Positions 26,374 to 34,506 of a stretch of 64,000 bases of DNA are shown piece by piece. Origin of the DNA: Thermostichus vulcanus str. 'Rupite'. Lineage in GTDB: Bacteria > Cyanobacteriota > Cyanobacteriia > Thermostichales > Thermostichaceae. Position 1 is the stretch's first letter. The number at the start of each line of letters is the position of its first letter. The DNA lies in the NCBI RefSeq assembly GCF_022848905.1, contig NZ_JAFIRA010000013.1:1-64000 (forward strand). Direction: 5' to 3'. Under the pieces are notes generated by a model. It saw nothing but the letters and a program-made list of their open reading frames with translations, did not search any database and was not told the origin of the DNA. The position numbers and the translations under genes were made by a program.

Positions 26374-27016
26374 GCTGAATGCCAAGGAACCCAGGGATCC
26401 CTTGGCTCAAAATCCCCCAACCTGGAGAGCCGGATCCTGGAGGTGGCGCTGGTTAAGGCTGGGTTTATCTGGAGCCACTGTTTTAGGGTTGGGCCTATTC
26501 AGCCAGCCTGCTCTGAGCCAAGCCAAGGGAGAACGCTGTTGGGCGGAGCCGCAACTTTGGGCTGAAGGGCTAACCGAACAATTGCCCCTATTTCTGAATT
26601 TGGCCTTGAGTCGCTCCCGTTCCGAGTTTCAGGTGGTGTTGGTGGGAGAACCTGAGGTGGAGCCCCTGGAGGATTTACCCATCCCCACAACGGGCTCCCC
26701 TCCACAGGGCTTTCGACTTTATTTCACCACCCTAGAACGCCGCTTGGTTTTGGATCCGACTCCAGACACAGATACAAAAAAAGGCCAAAACCCCCTTGCT
26801 GGTCGTCGAACCGAGAACATTCAACTGGCCTACGAGGCTTACCTCATCCGCTCTACCCCCAGGGATCCCTGGCAACTGGTGCGCTTGCAAGTGACTGGAT
26901 CGGGTGTACCCATCCGGGATGTGACAGAGGGAATTACAGCTCAAGCAATCCGCAGTTGGCAGCAGGCCGGTTGCCCCTTGACGGGCGATCTAGAGTTAAC
27001 TAAGCCTTCCTTTTAA
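26357..27016 (+). CDS. membrane-anchored or secreted protein, unknown
   Basis: 219 residues from ATG 26357, overlapping the end of pyrF by 17 bp; 26333 is an alternative start. A basic stretch ([14 protein letters not shown]) precedes a hydrophobic segment [20 protein letters not shown] that looks like a signal peptide with cleavage after LSQA. The mature domain has a mixed alpha/beta pattern with two cysteines (ERCWAEPQ and [10 protein letters not shown]) and no recognised motif. Its coupling to pyrF is probably only transcriptional. I cannot assign a function. Confidence 0.65.
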   Translation: MLLPIKLNAKEPRDPLAQNPPTWRAGSWRWRWLRLGLSGATVLGLGLFSQPALSQAKGERCWAEPQLWAEGLTEQLPLFLNLALSRSRSEFQVVLVGEPEVEPLEDLPIPTTGSPPQGFRLYFTTLERRLVLDPTPDTDTKKGQNPLAGRRTENIQLAYEAYLIRSTPRDPWQLVRLQVTGSGVPIRDVTEGITAQAIRSWQQAGCPLTGDLELTKPSF

Positions 27017-27053
27017 GTTAGCGGATTAAGTCAGCGGACTGCTCCGGTTTCTC

Positions 27054-27077
27054 GGTCGCGTCAGCGATACGCAGCAC
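27054..27077 (+). repeat. probable diverged double mini-hairpin element
   Basis: GTCGCGTCAGCG at 27055-27066 is identical to the first half of the copy at 28548-28571. The second half ATACGCAGCAC has lost good pairing. GCACTATG continues the match on the right. It lies in the gap upstream of the membrane protein gene. Confidence 0.45.
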
Positions 27078-27109
27078 TATGTAGCACTATAGAATTGCGC
27101 CTGAGGAGA

Positions 27110-28174
27110 ATGAAATTCCCCCCTGCTACTCCCCGCAATCCTCTGCGCAAACCCCGTGGTTCAGCGCCTCATCTGCGCTTGAGGAGCAAACGTCAACGCC
27201 TGGGGGGATCCCTCCCTTGGCTGGGCAACTGGCTCCTTTGGGGTGGCATGGGACTCCTGCTTGGTCAGCGTCTGCGCTCCATCAGCCAACCGGCTCATTT
27301 GCAATGGTGGCGGGTCTTCCCTGTCAGTGATTCTGAGGGATCCCTCTATTCGGGACAAACGGAACTCCCCCTATTTCAGTGGATGGCGGGTGGATTTCTA
27401 CCCTGGCTGGTGCAAGGGACAGGGATCCCGATTGAGGCGGTGCTGAGAGGGGTATCGGTGCTGGCCTGCCTGGTGATTTTGATCCTGTGCTGGAACTGGG
27501 GCAATTTCTGGAGTGCGGGCTTGTGGGGGTTAAGCCCCTGGGTTCTCACCCAAGGGTTAGAACCGGGCAGTGAGATTTTGGGCAGCTTGGTTTTGCTCTG
27601 CAGTTGTGGCATGGGTTCCTCTTCCCGCTGGGGAGGGTTGGCTCTAGCCTGTGCCCTCACACCCAAAGTTTGGCCCTTGGTGCTTCTGTTGACGGGGCTG
27701 TGGATCAGTCAGCAGTGGCCTCGACAGCGGTGGCGGGGGGCGGGTTTAATCCTGCTGGTGATGGGGCTTTCCTGGCTAGGACGGACGGATTGGCTTTCCG
27801 TGGTCACCGTGTCAACCCTGCCTACACATCGCCTTAGCTACTCAAGCGGTCTGGCCGTATTAGCCACCCTGATGTTGCCCTTGGGCTTAACCCTAGTACG
27901 ACTGGGCTGGCCTTGGTCAGAGCGACAGCACACCCTGATCAGCTTGGCCAGTTTGGGACATGTCCTGTGGATGGGGGTGCTGGCTTTGCTGGTTTGGGGG
28001 CCACAGGTGAATGGTTTACAGCAGAGTGCCCGCTGGGGCTTGGTGGTGTTGCCCCTGCTGTGCTTAAGTGCCGGCGGGGTACTGGCGGAGATCCCTCATC
28101 CCACTTGGCGGCGGCTACTGGGATCCCTGCTGTTGAGCAGTTCTTTCCTGTTATCGTGGCAAGCATTGACGTGA
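27110..28174 (+). CDS. polytopic membrane protein, possibly truncated by an IS
   Basis: 354 residues from ATG 27110; a TTG at 27095 is the alternative, since the GAGGAG at 27103 sits too close to 27110. A basic N-terminus leads into eight or nine hydrophobic segments, with loops such as TELPLFQWMAGGF between the first ones. This recalls the start of family-39-like glycosyltransferase/mannosyltransferase membrane proteins, but I see no firm motif. The stop codon TGA at 28172 lies within the GTGACATACTCCC end of the neighbouring TnpB element, so the native 3' end may have been lost. Confidence 0.6.
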   Translation: MKFPPATPRNPLRKPRGSAPHLRLRSKRQRLGGSLPWLGNWLLWGGMGLLLGQRLRSISQPAHLQWWRVFPVSDSEGSLYSGQTELPLFQWMAGGFLPWLVQGTGIPIEAVLRGVSVLACLVILILCWNWGNFWSAGLWGLSPWVLTQGLEPGSEILGSLVLLCSCGMGSSSRWGGLALACALTPKVWPLVLLLTGLWISQQWPRQRWRGAGLILLVMGLSWLGRTDWLSVVTVSTLPTHRLSYSSGLAVLATLMLPLGLTLVRLGWPWSERQHTLISLASLGHVLWMGVLALLVWGPQVNGLQQSARWGLVVLPLLCLSAGGVLAEIPHPTWRRLLGSLLLSSSFLLSWQALT

Positions 28175-28193
28175 CATACTCCCGACGCTATAC

Positions 28194-29570
28194 CTACGGT
28201 ACGCTACGCGAGCATCCTACGGATAGAGCGCGGGCTTCTCCAGTCTTTCGACCTTCGCGTTTTTGAGTGAGCCGATGCCCCAGGCCCACTTTTTTGATGA
28301 GCACCGCAGAGTTCACATCTCGCGGCATCGACGCTCCACACTGGGGGCAGTCATGCCAGCGGTCAGCTAGTTCCTTCGGGACTCGGTTCAGGCACATTGC
28401 ACAATGCTGAGATGTGCCAGCCGGGTTAACCTTCACAACCCACCGCCCAGCTTTTGCAGCTTTGTACGGAAGGATTTCGTTCAGGAACCCCGCTATCCCA
28501 GCATCAGCAAAACTTTTGTTCAGCCCAGACTTAGCCGCTTGACCATAGTGCTCCGCACCGCTGACGCGACTGGGCAAAAACTCACCGCCCTTACCTGTCT
28601 TTGGCTGGCAACGGCGGGTCATGTTGGCGACTTGCAAGTCCTCGACAAAGATTACGTCTGCCTTGTCCACCAACTCACCCGCCGTTTCAAAATGCCACTG
28701 CCGCCGCTGCCTAGCAATACGCTGGTGCAGCTTGGCAATTTTGGCATTGAGTTTCCGTCTTGCCTTCGACCCTTTGGGCCTCCGTTCACGCTTGGACTGA
28801 AGCTGGGCCAGCTTCTTTTCAGCCTGTCGGTAGAACTTCGGCGGTGTTTTCGTGGTGCCGTCTGAGCAGGCGATGAAGTACTCCAGCCCAGCATCTACCC
28901 CCAGACTGTTGGCCTCGGTCGGGACCACCTCAGGCAGCGGCTTATCATGCTCCGCATGGTTCGGAGAACCATCAGGCACCGACTTATCTTCCAGAGAAAA
29001 CGTCACGTACCACCCATCAGCCTTGAGCGATATTGACACTGTTTTGAGCGCAAACCCCTCAGGTAATGGCCTGTGGCAGATGAACTTCACCACCCCAATC
29101 TTGGGTAGCGTGACCCGATGGCGCTCCGCGCCGTGCGGAGCACGATTGTCCTTAATCCAGTCGTGACTGGCCTGGGGGTAGGTGAACGTCCGATAGCGAT
29201 TCTGCCCTTTGAACCGGGGCCTACCGCTACGCTTGCCCGAGCTATCACCCTTGATGAATCGCTCAAAGGCCAAATCAACCCGCCCCACCATGTCCTGAAG
29301 CACTTGGGAATGGATCTCTTTGTACCAAGGGCGTTCACCCTTCAGGGGCACCAAAGACCGCTTCTGACTGTAATAGTTGGGCTGCTCCCGTGGCTCGGCA
29401 ATACTCGCCACTAGCGGACAAGCGTTGATTGGGCAACGGTTCATCTCCCACCAGTCAAAGCGATCTGCCAGCAGCCAGTTGTACTGATGCCGCAACATCT
29501 CAAGCCAGCGACTCATCTGACATCGCTGTTGGTAAGTGGGTTGCAATCGGTATTGGTAGGCAATTCGCAT
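28194..29570 (-). CDS. tnpB: TnpB, RNA-guided nuclease of IS200/IS605 elements
   Basis: A 458-residue TnpB with a helix-turn-helix N-terminus (MRIAYQYRLQPTYQQRCQMS). Catalytic RuvC residues are in SLGVDAGLEYFIACSDG, VIFVEDLQVANM and SMPRDVNSAV. The zinc ribbon is complete: HCAMCLNRV and DCPQCGAS. Two small elements are embedded in frame. One encodes RAPHGAERH (29117-29146, at the end of the wedge-like domain). The other encodes VSGAEHYG (28548-28571) just before QAAKSGLNKS. The catalytic core is otherwise intact. The last residues, SVGCSRSVP, come from another short repeat at the element's end (28192-28216). In studied systems TnpB cuts DNA with a guide from the element's own 3' end. Confidence 0.88.
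   Translation of the reverse strand: MRIAYQYRLQPTYQQRCQMSRWLEMLRHQYNWLLADRFDWWEMNRCPINACPLVASIAEPREQPNYYSQKRSLVPLKGERPWYKEIHSQVLQDMVGRVDLAFERFIKGDSSGKRSGRPRFKGQNRYRTFTYPQASHDWIKDNRAPHGAERHRVTLPKIGVVKFICHRPLPEGFALKTVSISLKADGWYVTFSLEDKSVPDGSPNHAEHDKPLPEVVPTEANSLGVDAGLEYFIACSDGTTKTPPKFYRQAEKKLAQLQSKRERRPKGSKARRKLNAKIAKLHQRIARQRRQWHFETAGELVDKADVIFVEDLQVANMTRRCQPKTGKGGEFLPSRVSGAEHYGQAAKSGLNKSFADAGIAGFLNEILPYKAAKAGRWVVKVNPAGTSQHCAMCLNRVPKELADRWHDCPQCGASMPRDVNSAVLIKKVGLGHRLTQKREGRKTGEARALSVGCSRSVP
28548..28571 (-). repeat. 24-bp double mini-hairpin element inside tnpB
   Basis: Minus-strand reading: AGTCGCGTCAGCG (stem CGC/GCG, loop GTCA), then GTGC-GGA-GCAC. It encodes extra residues between LPSR and QAAKSGLNKS, where related TnpB proteins have only a short linker. 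Confidence 0.7.
29120..29143 (+). repeat. 24-bp double mini-hairpin element inside tnpB
   Basis: GGCGC-TCC-GCGCC followed by GTGC-GGA-GCAC, flanked on both sides by GAT. The flanking GAT pair looks like a 3-bp target duplication. It is antisense to tnpB and stays in frame. Confidence 0.85.
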
Positions 29571-29760
29571 ACAGTCAGTGCTCTGGAATGAGTCCTACTT
29601 CATCGCCAGTTGTGGCGGGGTTAGGGTGTCCGTCTTCTGGACGAGAGGCATCGCTCGCCTCTCATCCCGACGCTCCCCTCCGGGAGAGCGCGGGGATCCC
29701 CGCCGACTAAGCTAAACTCAAGTCCGAGCTCAACAGTTCCCCGTTTTGTCTCTCCCTCCC

Positions 29761-30975
29761 ATGACCCAAACCCCTATCCGTCCACAGTTGCACAGCCTGT
29801 TTACCGAGCGCGCCCAGACCCTCATCCCTCCCCCTTTCGGTGCGGAGATTCCCGGTGCAGTACCGGTGGTGACCAGTTTTGCCTTTGGACTGGCGGATCC
29901 CACGCTGTTTCCCAAGGCGGAGTTGGCCCAGGCAACCGCAGAGGTGTTGGCGGAGGATGGGGATGATGCCCTGAATTACGGGGGCACCTTTGCTGGGTTG
30001 ATCGACTTGGTGTTGCAGTTGATGCAGGCCAGAGGGGTGAAGGCCGAACCGGAAAACCTCCTGATTAGCTACGGCTCAGGGCAGATCCTTGGCCTGCTGC
30101 CGCAAGTTTTTGTAGAACCCGGGGATGTGGTGATTGTAGAAGGGCCAACCTTTATGGGGGCCGTCAGTCGTTTTGCGGCGGCGGGGGCACGTCTCATCTC
30201 GATTCCGGTGGATGGAGAAGGGATGGTCGTGGCTCACTTAGAGCAGGTCTTACAAAACTTGGCTCAGCAAGGGATCCGCCCCCGCTTCATCTACACCATT
30301 CCCACCTTCCAAAACCCAAAAGGCTCAACCCTCTCCCTATCGCGGCGACAAAAGTTGGTGCAGCTAGCGGCTGACTACGGCGTGGTGGTGGTGGAGGATG
30401 ACGCCTACTACGATCTGCGCTTCGCCGGGGATCCCTTGCCGACCCTGGCTTCGATGGATCGGGAAGGTTGGGTGCTCTATGTGGGAACCTTCTCCAAGAT
30501 CGTGGTGCCGGGGGTACGGGTGGGCTGGGCCTGTGGTCATCCTGAGATCATTCAGCGGTTGGAGATGTTTCGCAGCGAGGGATCCCTGGGGCCATTCTTG
30601 GGGCGGGTGGTGGCTCGCTATTGTGCAGAAGGCCGCTTACAAGGCCACATCCAACTCCTGATCCAGCGTTACCGAGAAAAATGCCAGTTGATGCTGGATA
30701 CTTTGGCGCAAGCCTTTCCAGCGGACGTCCGGGTTGAGGCCCCGGGAGGCGGTTTTTTTGTTTGGTGTGAGCTGCCCCCTGACCTCAAGGCAACCGAGCT
30801 GCTCAAAGCGACCCGAGCGTTGGGCGTCACCTTCCTACCCGGTACCCGTTGCTTTGCCGATGGCCAAGGAGACAACGCCCTCCGCCTTGCCTTTAGCTAT
30901 CAGCCGGATGAACGCATTGTCACCGGGATCCAAACCCTCGGCGAAAGAATGCACGCCCTCCGTAACCGGCATTAG
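29761..30975 (+). CDS. PLP-dependent aminotransferase, class I/II (2-aminoadipate aminotransferase-like)
   Basis: 404 residues from ATG 29761. The fold-type I core is clear: YGSGQILGLLPQVFVEPGD, YTIPTFQNPKGSTLSLSRR, VVVEDDAYYDLRF and the PLP-binding lysine in LYVGTFSKIVVPGVRVGW. Such enzymes (LysN/AadR-like or MocR-related without the DNA-binding domain) transaminate branched-chain, aromatic or 2-aminoadipate substrates; specificity cannot be judged here. It is a single gene, convergent with fmt, with 6 bp between stops. The first 45 bp upstream come after the TnpB element's left end, so the insertion sits in its promoter region. Confidence 0.88.
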   Translation: MTQTPIRPQLHSLFTERAQTLIPPPFGAEIPGAVPVVTSFAFGLADPTLFPKAELAQATAEVLAEDGDDALNYGGTFAGLIDLVLQLMQARGVKAEPENLLISYGSGQILGLLPQVFVEPGDVVIVEGPTFMGAVSRFAAAGARLISIPVDGEGMVVAHLEQVLQNLAQQGIRPRFIYTIPTFQNPKGSTLSLSRRQKLVQLAADYGVVVVEDDAYYDLRFAGDPLPTLASMDREGWVLYVGTFSKIVVPGVRVGWACGHPEIIQRLEMFRSEGSLGPFLGRVVARYCAEGRLQGHIQLLIQRYREKCQLMLDTLAQAFPADVRVEAPGGGFFVWCELPPDLKATELLKATRALGVTFLPGTRCFADGQGDNALRLAFSYQPDERIVTGIQTLGERMHALRNRH

Positions 30976-30981
30976 CCCCAA

Positions 30982-31953
30982 TCAGTCAGGCTCCATGGGC
31001 AAAGCCTCAAAACGCATGCCCACCCCCAACCGCCCCCCATTCACCCAATCCCAGGTGGATTGCTCCTTTTTCCCGGGCAGCTGTGCCCGCTGAATCAACA
31101 GGGATCCCTCACCGGTTGCCACGTACACACCCTCGCCCTTAGCCAATCCCACCACCTCTCCAGGTTGGCCCTTGGGCAGTTCTGGGGGGGCAGGATGGTG
31201 TTGGGGCGAGCCAGAACGGATGATCTTGATGCGTTGTCCTTGCCAACCGGTAAAGCACTGGGGGGAAAAAGCGCGAATTTGATTGTGCAGCGCTTGAGCC
31301 GGGCGGCTCCAGTCCAGGTGAAAATCGTGTTTTTTCAGCAAGGGGGCGTAGCTGGCCCGAGATCCCTCTTGAGGCATGGGAATCAGCTCTCCCTTTTCGA
31401 GTTTTAAGAGGGTTTCCACCAGAAGTTCGGCTCCCAGTTGGGCCAGCTGCATTGTCAATTCCAACCCCGTTTGCTCTGGCCCGATCGGTACACTGGCCTT
31501 GAGCAACATTGCTCCTGTATCCATTCCCTCATCCATCAGCATGGTGGTAATGCCCGTTTCGGTTTCGCCGTTGGCAATCGCCCACTGAATCGGAGCAGCG
31601 CCACGATAGGCAGGCAACAGGGATCCATGCACGTTCACACAGCCCAGCTTCGGCATTTGCAACACCCTTAAAGGTAAAATCTGCCCATAGGCCACTACCA
31701 CAAATACGTCCGCCGCTAGCGCCTCTAGGGCCGCCAAAACCGCCTCATCCCGCCGCAAACGAGTCGGTTGCCAGACCGGGATCCCCTGCGATGCGGCCAA
31801 CACCTTTGTCACTGGCGGCAGAATCTTCTGCCCACGCCCCTGGGGACGATCCGGCTGACACACCACCCCCACCACCTCAAACTCGGGTCGCTGCAAGAGA
31901 ATTTCCAGAGAGGGCAGGGCAAATTCCGGCGTACCGAAAAAGACAATCCGCAT
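30982..31953 (-). CDS. fmt: methionyl-tRNA formyltransferase
   Basis: Fmt formylates initiator methionyl-tRNA with 10-formyltetrahydrofolate. The 323 residues contain the start MRIVFFGTPEFALPSLEILL, the folate-site motif NVHGSLLPAYRGAAPIQWAI with its catalytic asparagine and histidine, and DEGMDTGAMLL. The C-terminal OB-like tRNA-binding domain runs from about residue 210 (SPQCFTGWQGQRIKI). Length and order are normal. It is followed on the same strand by no close gene and is preceded by an unknown gene ending 26 bp upstream. Confidence 0.96.
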   Translation of the reverse strand: MRIVFFGTPEFALPSLEILLQRPEFEVVGVVCQPDRPQGRGQKILPPVTKVLAASQGIPVWQPTRLRRDEAVLAALEALAADVFVVVAYGQILPLRVLQMPKLGCVNVHGSLLPAYRGAAPIQWAIANGETETGITTMLMDEGMDTGAMLLKASVPIGPEQTGLELTMQLAQLGAELLVETLLKLEKGELIPMPQEGSRASYAPLLKKHDFHLDWSRPAQALHNQIRAFSPQCFTGWQGQRIKIIRSGSPQHHPAPPELPKGQPGEVVGLAKGEGVYVATGEGSLLIQRAQLPGKKEQSTWDWVNGGRLGVGMRFEALPMEPD

Positions 31954-31978
31954 GGTTGAACAGCCTCAGAATCGCCCT

Positions 31979-32794
31979 TTAGTCTAAGGGGGATGGGGGC
32001 GGGGGATCTGTGTGGGTTTGTGGAGTAGAGCCCAACCCCTCCACGGGTTCAGAGAGGGGTTCTGGCTCAGCTTTCCGGTCTGGCCGTGGAGCATCCGTCG
32101 GCTGAGGTTCTGTGTCTTTCTCAGAGTCTTTCTCAGAATCGGGATCCAAACCGGCTGGATCCTCTACCCAGGGGACACGGGCACGAACCGGGGGAGCTTG
32201 CCAAAAGCTGGTCTGTTTGAGGTCAAACTCTTGACTCCAGGTGGGCAAGAAAGAACCGAGTTTTTGGCCGGAAAGCCGCAACTGGTGCAAAAAGGGCAAT
32301 TCCAAGCGAGCCAAGATCCGCCGCATAAAATCCTTGGCCCAAGCGGGATCCGGCGATTCAACCGCTTGCAAATTAATTTGTAACAGCCCCAGCTTGCGAT
32401 TGAGGTGAACACGGGCTTGGATCCCTTCCTTGCGCAGCAGGTAGTTCAACAAATAGTGGATGGCCTCCACATCCCCCTGTTTGGCTCGGTACAGCGGGCC
32501 CTCGGGATTCAGCTGAACCTGCCCCTCCCATTGCCGATGCCATTCCGGGATCCCTTCTGTTGCAGGAAAAGCAAAAATCTCCACCCAGCGTTGCCCATAA
32601 GCCGCAGCAATGGCCTCAAGCGTCGGAGTAAGACGCTCCAGCAGGGGATCCGGTTCAGGGAGGGGATCCCCGTCAATCCGCACCAGCAAACGGTGGCCGG
32701 AAACCCGGGCTTGCACCTGTAAATGTCCCCCTAGACTCGCGGCCAAGCGAGCCACAATATCCGGCAAATGAACCTGTGGAGAAGAGTGGAGCAC
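31979..32794 (-). CDS. conserved-looking protein of unknown function with acidic proline-rich tail
   Basis: A 271-residue cytosolic protein. Residues about 1-195 look folded, with alternating strands and helices (HLQVQARVSGHRLLVRIDGD, AIAAAYGQRWVEIFAFPATE, GDVEAIHYLLNYLLRKEGI, FMRRILARLELPFLHQLRL). The last 70 residues are a disordered acidic and proline-rich tail that includes a DSEKDSEKD repeat. No family was recognised. The gene ends 26 bp before fmt on the same strand and starts 49 bp downstream of mgtE, so the three may share transcripts. Confidence 0.65.
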   Translation of the reverse strand: MLHSSPQVHLPDIVARLAASLGGHLQVQARVSGHRLLVRIDGDPLPEPDPLLERLTPTLEAIAAAYGQRWVEIFAFPATEGIPEWHRQWEGQVQLNPEGPLYRAKQGDVEAIHYLLNYLLRKEGIQARVHLNRKLGLLQINLQAVESPDPAWAKDFMRRILARLELPFLHQLRLSGQKLGSFLPTWSQEFDLKQTSFWQAPPVRARVPWVEDPAGLDPDSEKDSEKDTEPQPTDAPRPDRKAEPEPLSEPVEGLGSTPQTHTDPPPPSPLD

Positions 32795-32842
32795 CAGCAG
32801 TACGCAAAGGAGCCGGATCCAACCTAGCCCAACTCACCCGTC

Positions 32843-34243
32843 TCAGATACCCAAGACCAGGCGAGCCGTGTAGAAGTAAATCAACACCCCCAAAACATCC
32901 ACAATCGTGGTGATAAAAGGAGCTGCCATCAGAGCCGGATCCAAGCCAAAGGAGCGAAACAGAAACGGCAAGCCAGCCCCCGACACCGAAGAAAGAACGG
33001 AGATGCCAAACAAACTCAACCCAACGATAATTGCGACCGATAGATCCCGTTGCAGCGCATAAGCCCAGCCAATCGTGATCACACTGAGCATCAGCCCCAG
33101 CATGGCCCCCACTGCGGCCTCGCGGGAGATCACCCCAAACCCATCCTTAAGGCGCACCACTGCCGTGCTCAAACCGCGAATCACCACCGTCGAAGACTGC
33201 GCCCCAACATTGCCGCCGCTATCCACCAACAGCGGAATGAACGCTGCCAAGGCGATGACTTCGCTTAACACTTCCTCCTGTCCGGCAATGATCGTGCTGG
33301 TGAAGGTGTTGGTAAACAGCAAGACCAGTAGCCACACCACCCGTTTGCGGGCCGCTGACCAAAAACTCAAATCAAAATAATCATCTTCCCCGGATTGCAC
33401 CCCCCCCAAGGAGTAGATGTCTTCGGTGGTTTCCTGCTCCAGAATGTCCAGCACATCGTCTACCGTGACGATCCCGACTAAGCGCTGTTCCGTATCCACC
33501 ACAGGCACCGCCAATAGGTCATATCGCTGGATCACCCGCGCCACCTCCTCCTGGTCGGTATTCGTGCTCACAAACACCACCTCTCGATTCATCACTTCCC
33601 CCAAGAGTTGGGCCGGATCCGCCATCACCAGTTCCCGTAGGGACAAGGTTCCCGTCAGATGCCGCTCGCTGTCCGTGATGTAGAGGTAGTAAATCGTCTC
33701 GGTTTCCCTAGCCAACAGGCGCACCCGTTCCAAAGCTTGGGCTGCCGTCAGATGCTCCTTGAGAGAAATGTACTCAGGAGTCATGATTCGCCCGGCTGTG
33801 TTGGGGGCATAACCCAGCAGCAGTGCCGTGGCTTCCCGTTCTTGTGGACTGAGTTGCGGCAGCAGCGCAGTCACCACTTTGGCAGGCAACTCATCAAATA
33901 ACTTTGCCCGGTCATCCGGCGACATCTTGTCGAGAATGTCTTGGATTTCATGGCTTTTAAGCTCTTGCAGCAACACTTGTTGCAACTCCAGATCCAGATG
34001 TTCGTAAACTCGAATTGCCAGATCCTTAGCCAGCAGCCGAAAGGCCAAAGCCTGTTGAGCCTCCGGCAACTCCCCGATCACATCGGCAATATCCACCGGC
34101 TGAACAGGTAAAAGAAGCGATTTTGCCTGCTCCAGCTCATTTTGGGTTAAGGCCAGACTGAGTTGGCCTCGCAATAGTTCACAGAATTGTTCCCGGCTCA
34201 GTTCCGAACGAATTGGGGTTGAGATTCCAGTAGTGGGGTTCAA
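32843..34243 (-). CDS. mgtE: MgtE-family magnesium channel
   Basis: A 466-residue Mg2+ channel. The helical N domain (residues about 30-140, VDIADVIGELPEAQQALAFR) acts as the intracellular magnesium sensor. Two CBS domains follow (about 150-275, RIMTPEYISLKEHLTAAQAL and RLVGIVTVDDVLDIL). The five-helix pore includes PLLVDSGGNVGAQSSTVVIRG, the Mg2+-coordinating entrance motif, and ends ALMAAPFITTIVDVLGVLIYF. Length is normal. It is divergent from the ndhF3 operon with a 263-bp gap. Confidence 0.95.
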   Translation of the reverse strand: MNPTTGISTPIRSELSREQFCELLRGQLSLALTQNELEQAKSLLLPVQPVDIADVIGELPEAQQALAFRLLAKDLAIRVYEHLDLELQQVLLQELKSHEIQDILDKMSPDDRAKLFDELPAKVVTALLPQLSPQEREATALLLGYAPNTAGRIMTPEYISLKEHLTAAQALERVRLLARETETIYYLYITDSERHLTGTLSLRELVMADPAQLLGEVMNREVVFVSTNTDQEEVARVIQRYDLLAVPVVDTEQRLVGIVTVDDVLDILEQETTEDIYSLGGVQSGEDDYFDLSFWSAARKRVVWLLVLLFTNTFTSTIIAGQEEVLSEVIALAAFIPLLVDSGGNVGAQSSTVVIRGLSTAVVRLKDGFGVISREAAVGAMLGLMLSVITIGWAYALQRDLSVAIIVGLSLFGISVLSSVSGAGLPFLFRSFGLDPALMAAPFITTIVDVLGVLIYFYTARLVLGI

Positions 34244-34367
34244 CGGCCTGTCTCCCTGCGACTCTAGCCTTAACTATGCCAGCAAAGCTGAATCTGCCCA
34301 AACTTTGACCTACTAGTATCCTGAAGGTTATCCAAGCTCTTGGAATAAGCGACAGGGAAGAGATACT

Positions 34368-34385
34368 CATAGACTAAAGTCTATG
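34368..34385. promoter_or_regulatory. perfect inverted repeat upstream of the ndhF3 operon
   Basis: CATAGACTAAAGTCTATG consists of two 8-bp arms around AA. It lies 121 bp before the ndhF3 start and 124 bp before the mgtE start. Low-CO2 operons of this kind are controlled by LysR-type regulators (NdhR/CcmR), but the known NdhR sequence is not evident, so the protein that binds here is unknown. Confidence 0.55.
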
Positions 34386-34506
34386 CACCTAATTGAGAAA
34401 CTCGATTTTTTTCTATGCTCATTTGCCTTTAGGATGCTTTTAAGATTTTTTACAGAATCTCAGCAAACATTGCATACAAGTCGGGATCCCTGGCTAAAGG
34501 AGGGTT

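Larger units (their letters stand above)
28171..29716 (-). mobile_element. IS1341-type element carrying tnpB
   Basis: On the minus strand the element begins near 29716 with TTAGTCGGCGGGGATCCCCG and a CTCTCCC-GGA-GGGGAG hairpin. It ends near 28171 with GCGTCGGGAGTATGTCAC. A second hairpin, GAGAGGC/GCCTCTC, follows the left end. The same left end is found in a wrecked copy at about 51.6 kb. No tnpA is present. Confidence 0.7.
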
